Of a stretch of DNA of 8,625 nucleotides, positions 6,012 to 8,625 are shown piece by piece. The stretch comes from Eubacterium limosum (GTDB taxonomy: Bacteria > Bacillota > Clostridia > Eubacteriales > Eubacteriaceae), in NCBI GenBank assembly GCA_959020865.1, contig CAUEUD010000165.1:1-8625 (forward strand), in the 5' to 3' direction. The position numbers were made by a program, and so were the translations under genes. The notes beneath the pieces are model-generated. The model was not told where the DNA came from. It saw nothing but the letters and a program-made list of their open reading frames with translations, and made no database searches. Position 1 is the stretch's first letter. Each line of letters starts with the position of its first letter.

Positions 6012-6671
6012 ATGAAAGAACAATCGGTACAAAAGGGTTTTTCCAAAAAATCGACAGGGGAGGCTCTGGTTTCCTGCGGCCAAAATCAGAAAACGGTGCA
6101 AAAGGTAAGCCGGGAGCAGTGCATGTGCCCGAAATGCTTTTACAGAGACATGGGTGAGGACGGGGGCTGCCTGTTCACCGCCACCCTCGAGAACCATGAG
6201 GGCCTGTGCATGAACTACCGGGGCGATACGGGCTGCTTTCCCTGGGCGCTGCACTACAGCGATGTGGATGAAGACAATGTGAAGGAACGGCTTTTTATCT
6301 GGCGCCACAAAGAGATCGGTGAGCTTGAGTGTATCCTGAAAGGTAAGAACCAGGCGCTTTTCAGCTGTGAAGGGCTGGCGGCGTTGATGGGGATTAAGTT
6401 CTTCGGCTTCCTGAAACGCTATTTTAAGCTGCTGAAGCCTGTGCGGCTCCAGATACCCGATGACACCTGCGTCGAGGGCTGTCGCGATGTTTTTTTTCTG
6501 GACTATCTGGGGCTGGAGCGCGCCCTGCTGCTGGAGACAGCCGTGGACCCGCGGCTGCGCTGGAAGCTCAGTGAGGAGCTGATGTTCGTCGGCGTCAATA
6601 TCGAAAGGCTGCTCGAGGGAAATCAGGCCCTGCGGGTCGGCGTCGATGTGAAACTGGATTATGAATGGTAG
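6012..6671 (+). CDS. Unrecognised Cys-rich ~219-aa protein, putative zinc-binding N-terminus
   Basis: I do not recognise this family. Coding status is supported by a consensus AGGAGG and by a 3' end that overlaps the antirepressor frame. The first ~30 residues are Lys/Gln/Ser-rich and probably disordered. Residues 37-75 form a cysteine cluster, C-x-C-x2-C-x10-C-x12-C-x8-C, beginning MCPKCFYRDMG, which suggests a zinc-binding module or, less likely, a metal cluster. Two more cysteines lie at about 153 and 157 (TCVEGC). Residues 117-145 look helical with hydrophobic and basic content (LAALMGIKFFGFLKRYFKLLK), too charged for a confident membrane segment. The C-terminal third is ordinary mixed alpha/beta. 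It is the first gene after the putative promoter at 5946 and lies directly before a phage-type antirepressor, so a regulatory or DNA-associated role is plausible but unproven. An alternative TTG start at 6009 adds one residue. Confidence 0.75.
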   Translation: MKEQSVQKGFSKKSTGEALVSCGQNQKTVQKVSREQCMCPKCFYRDMGEDGGCLFTATLENHEGLCMNYRGDTGCFPWALHYSDVDEDNVKERLFIWRHKEIGELECILKGKNQALFSCEGLAALMGIKFFGFLKRYFKLLKPVRLQIPDDTCVEGCRDVFFLDYLGLERALLLETAVDPRLRWKLSEELMFVGVNIERLLEGNQALRVGVDVKLDYEW

Positions 6672-6679
6672 GCCCTGTG

Positions 6680-7603
6680 ATGAAAAAAGATTATTTACTC
6701 AAGCGCGTCTTTAAATTTGACGGCGTTACCAATCTGCGCACACTGGTGATTGAATGGCCGGTTTACGACAAGCTGGGCGAGGCCATCCACGATGCCTTCG
6801 GAAACCCTGTCACCCGGCGGGATGTGGGCTTTGTGGGCAAGGACGCGGCGGATATTCTGGAGTACCGCAACGCCTCCCACGCCATCATGCGCCACGTGGC
6901 CCCCGGCGACCGTACGAAACGGACGGTCGTCGATGGCGCCGGGCGCAGCCAGAGAATGTGGGTCATCAATGAGCCGGGCCTTTACGGGCTCATCTTTGGC
7001 AGCAAAATGGAGGATGCCAGACGTCTGGGCGATTTTGTGAAGCGGGTGGTGCTGCCCTCCATCCAGCGATACGGGGCCTATATGGAGCCCGAAGTGCTGG
7101 CGCAGGCCGAGACCGACGACGCGGCCAGAGACGCGCTGTTTGAGGCGCTGAGAAAGGAGAAAGCCAACAGCCGCGCCCTGCTGGACGAGCTGACCGAGGC
7201 CCAGCCCAAAATCGAATTTTACGACACCATCGGCGGCGCTGAGAATGCCAGCTCCATGGGCGACACGGCCAAGATGCTGGCCAATGCGGGCTTTTTAAAC
7301 GAGGATAATGACTGTCCCCTTGGCCGGAACAACCTGTACCGCCTGCTGCGCCGCTGGGGCTACCTCTGCTCCCAGCCCAGCAGCTTTAACACACCCTATG
7401 CCTGGTGCATGGACAGAGGCTGGTTTAAGGTAAAGGAGAAGCGCCGCATCCTGGGCGGGGTTTCGGTGCTCGAGACCATGGTACTGGTGACCGGCAGCGG
7501 CCAGGCCGAGCTTTTAAGGCTTTTCCACGAAAAGGCCCGTCTGGGAGAGGTGGCTGTCCATCCCTGCAGGTACCAGGCGCCGGCCCAGACCGGGCAGGTG
7601 TGA
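6680..7603 (+). CDS. Phage antirepressor-type protein, BRO-N plus KilAC (ANT) domains
   Basis: This ~307-aa protein has two classic phage domains. The N-terminal BRO-N domain (about 8-134) shows VGFVGKDAADILEYRNASHAIMRHV in short blocks, then MWVINEPGLYGLIFGSKMEDARR and the end motif VLPSIQRYGAY. A charged helical linker (about 140-175) follows. The C-terminal KilAC/ANT domain (about 178-285) has IEFYD, GDTAKMLANAG, GRNNLYRLLRRWGYL, RGWFKVKEK and VLVTGSGQAELL. Such proteins bind DNA or phage repressors and promote the lytic switch or replication. The BRO-N region carries about 15-20 extra residues (near VYDKLGEAIHDAFGNPV) between the first strand and the FVGKD motif, compared with the form I remember. 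I prefer ATG 6680, preceded by GGTAGG at 6667-6672 with a 7-nt spacer. ATG 6665, within the ATGGTAG overlap with the upstream gene, would add five residues. Confidence 0.9.
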   Translation: MKKDYLLKRVFKFDGVTNLRTLVIEWPVYDKLGEAIHDAFGNPVTRRDVGFVGKDAADILEYRNASHAIMRHVAPGDRTKRTVVDGAGRSQRMWVINEPGLYGLIFGSKMEDARRLGDFVKRVVLPSIQRYGAYMEPEVLAQAETDDAARDALFEALRKEKANSRALLDELTEAQPKIEFYDTIGGAENASSMGDTAKMLANAGFLNEDNDCPLGRNNLYRLLRRWGYLCSQPSSFNTPYAWCMDRGWFKVKEKRRILGGVSVLETMVLVTGSGQAELLRLFHEKARLGEVAVHPCRYQAPAQTGQV

Positions 7604-8167
7604 TTGAATTACCTGACCGAGCTTCTGGCCTTTTACCACTGGCTTTCGGCCCATCCCATGCCCGGGCTGCTTCAGGCCTACTGGCATCTGCTCATGTATT
7701 TTAACAACAAGAGCGCCCTGCCCGATGTGTCCGGCGTCTGGCACTGGCCTGTAGCCTTCAAAGCGCCCAACTCCGTCATCATGGCCCGTCTTGGCCTTGA
7801 TGACCGGCGCAAGGTCATGCGACAGAGAAGCAAGCTCATTGAGGCCGGACGGGTGACCTATGAAAAGGACACCGGCAACCGGGCAGGCTGGTACCGCATG
7901 GTCCCCTTTGACAAGGGCCTTGCAAAAGGGTGGGCACAGCTCGAGAAACAAAAGCAGCCGACACAGGTGTGGACACAAACCAGTACCCAGAACGGACACA
8001 CAGACGGACTGTTTATAAACAATGCTTTAAACAATAAGCATGCGTCTCTATACAGTAGTATTCCTGACGGCGGCGTGGCCCCCAGTCCGGAGGCAGCCAT
8101 GGAAGCCATGAAGCGCAATGTGAACAGCGTATTTGGAACCGATATTTTTAAGCTTTACGAGGAATGA
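7604..8167 (+). CDS. Phage replication-initiator-like protein (replisome organiser N-terminal winged helix), TTG start
   Basis: This 187-aa protein begins with TTG directly after the TGA of the antirepressor gene, in the same frame. The start is supported by the family N-terminus: MNYLTELLAFYHWLSAHPM followed by AYWHLLMYFNNK strongly resembles the opening of phage replisome organisers and DnaD-like initiators. Residues about 47-104 form the winged-helix region (PNSVIMARLGLDDRRKVMRQ, LIEAGRVTYEK, AGWYRMVPF). Residues 115-160 are low-complexity and Thr/Gln/Asn-rich, as in related proteins where a disordered linker follows. The usual C-terminal DnaD-like helical domain appears missing or reduced to a short tail, so the protein is shorter than the typical 250-300 aa. 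It probably binds an origin and helps load the helicase. The ribosome binding site is weak (GGGCAGG at 7592-7598), and translation is probably coupled to the upstream gene. Confidence 0.85.
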   Translation: MNYLTELLAFYHWLSAHPMPGLLQAYWHLLMYFNNKSALPDVSGVWHWPVAFKAPNSVIMARLGLDDRRKVMRQRSKLIEAGRVTYEKDTGNRAGWYRMVPFDKGLAKGWAQLEKQKQPTQVWTQTSTQNGHTDGLFINNALNNKHASLYSSIPDGGVAPSPEAAMEAMKRNVNSVFGTDIFKLYEE

Positions 8168-8176
8168 GGTGAGAGA

Positions 8177-8386
8177 ATGAACCGATATGGCAGGGGCAGG
8201 CCGGTGGTAAAAACGCACCGCCCCTATTACGCCCGCGCAGACTGCCGGGCAGGGCTGACGCTCTGGGCCCGAGACCCGGAGGATGCGGAGAACCAGTTTC
8301 AGGAATTTGCGGCCCAGGTGGAGGACCGCTTTCCGGAAATTGTTCTGGAGCTGCGAGAGCTCCGGGAGGAAGATGTTTTATTTTGA
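8177..8386 (+). CDS. Unrecognised 69-aa protein
   Basis: I do not recognise it. The ATG at 8177 lies 9 nt after the preceding stop, with AGGTGA at 8167-8172. The first 25 residues are basic with many Arg and Tyr (RYGRGRPVVKTHRPYYAR); the last 35 are acidic and probably helical (EDAENQFQEFAAQVEDRF, then LELRELREED). This charge-split layout is common in small phage or mobile-element proteins. It sits between the replication initiator and a sigma factor in a tight run of genes, which supports it as a real gene. No function is assigned. Confidence 0.7.
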   Translation: MNRYGRGRPVVKTHRPYYARADCRAGLTLWARDPEDAENQFQEFAAQVEDRFPEIVLELRELREEDVLF

Positions 8387-8393
8387 GAGGGGG
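8385..8393 (+). promoter_or_regulatory. Ribosome binding site favouring the TTG start of the sigma-factor gene
   Basis: GAGAGGGGG ends 6 nt before TTG 8400, an ideal spacing. The competing in-frame ATG at 8373 has GGAGG at 8365-8369 but only a 3-nt spacer, so TTG 8400 is preferred, though not decisively. Confidence 0.5.
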
Positions 8394-8399
8394 CTTTGT

Positions 8400-8625
8400 T
8401 TGCAGAAAAATAAAAAGACAGTGGATTACACCGCTTTGGACGCTTTGGTTAAACGCGGTCAGCGGGGTGACAAGACAGCCATGGAAGCGCTGCTGATGGC
8501 TTTTAAACCCATGCTCTGGTCAGTGGTCGGCCGCTATGTCTACAACCGGGAGGAGCTCGAGGACGCGTACCAGGAGGCCTGCGCGGTGTTTATCGAGGGG
8601 GTTCGGGATTTTGCCCTGGACGCCA
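8400..8625 (+). CDS. Sigma-70-family RNA polymerase sigma factor, 3'-truncated by window edge
   Basis: Only the first ~75 residues are present. From about residue 23, RGDKTAMEALLMAFKPMLW and SVVGRYVYNREELEDAYQEA followed by VFIEGVRDF form sigma region 2: a helix preceding a core-RNA-polymerase-binding helix with the D-x-x-Q-E type motif. This layout matches small sigma factors of Firmicute phages, conjugative elements and the UviA/TcdR-like group rather than housekeeping sigma. The DNA-binding region 4 would lie outside the window. The preferred start is TTG 8400; an in-frame ATG at 8373 would add nine residues and overlap the 69-aa gene by 14 nt. Its place after an antirepressor and an initiator suggests it directs transcription of element-encoded genes, which is inference. 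Confidence 0.8.
   Translation, partial: MQKNKKTVDYTALDALVKRGQRGDKTAMEALLMAFKPMLWSVVGRYVYNREELEDAYQEACAVFIEGVRDFALDA

Noticed and set aside
7514..7999. Minus-strand frame across the antirepressor/initiator junction
   Set aside because: It overlaps two genes with recognisable domains on the plus strand and has no family features.
1..8625. tRNA/rRNA genes, CRISPR arrays, insertion sequences, integrase and attachment sites
   Set aside because: I looked for cloverleaf-like segments, regularly spaced repeats, transposase or recombinase motifs and long direct repeats, and found none I could support by eye.

Overview
The window looks like a chromosomal segment of a low-to-mid GC Gram-positive bacterium, most likely a clostridial Firmicute; Eubacterium-like is a guess. 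This rests on strong AGGAGG-type ribosome binding sites, TTG starts, a compact intrinsic terminator, and phage-type proteins whose closest relatives in memory are from Firmicutes. All genes lie on the + strand. There are two unrelated blocks.

Block 1 (1-4926) is the end of a surface-polysaccharide operon. It holds five adjacent genes: a nucleotide-sugar 6-dehydrogenase (5'-truncated), a non-hydrolysing UDP-sugar 2-epimerase, a Gfo/Idh/MocA oxidoreductase, a hexapeptide N-acetyltransferase and a DegT-type PLP aminotransferase. Together they match the WbpA-WbpI-WbpB-WbpD-WbpE set, which converts UDP-GlcNAc to UDP-2,3-diacetamido-2,3-dideoxy-D-mannuronic acid (UDP-ManNAc3NAcA). The expected reaction order is A (C6 oxidation), B (C3 oxidation), E (C3 transamination), D (N-acetylation), I (C2 epimerisation). 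The genes are tightly packed: I/B overlap as ATGA, B/D as TGATG, and D/E are 3 nt apart. A strong intrinsic terminator (4969-5009) closes the block. Base composition is uneven: the 3' part of the dehydrogenase and the whole epimerase gene are AT-rich, while both flanks are GC-rich.

Block 2 (5041-8625) resembles part of a prophage or other mobile element. In order it holds an unrecognised 280-aa protein; a 125-bp AT-rich gap with a perfect TATAAT box inside an inverted repeat, followed by a 15-bp imperfect tandem repeat; a Cys-rich ~219-aa protein; a BRO-N/KilAC antirepressor-type protein; a phage-type winged-helix replication-initiator-like protein; an unrecognised 69-aa protein; and the start of a sigma-70-family factor cut by the window edge. 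The last five genes overlap or nearly abut and probably form one transcription unit starting near 5958. No integrase, attachment site, tRNA, capsid gene or CRISPR array is visible, so the element type is unresolved.

The best candidates for something undescribed are the two unrecognised cysteine-containing proteins and the palindrome-embedded promoter beside the antirepressor, initiator and sigma-factor genes.
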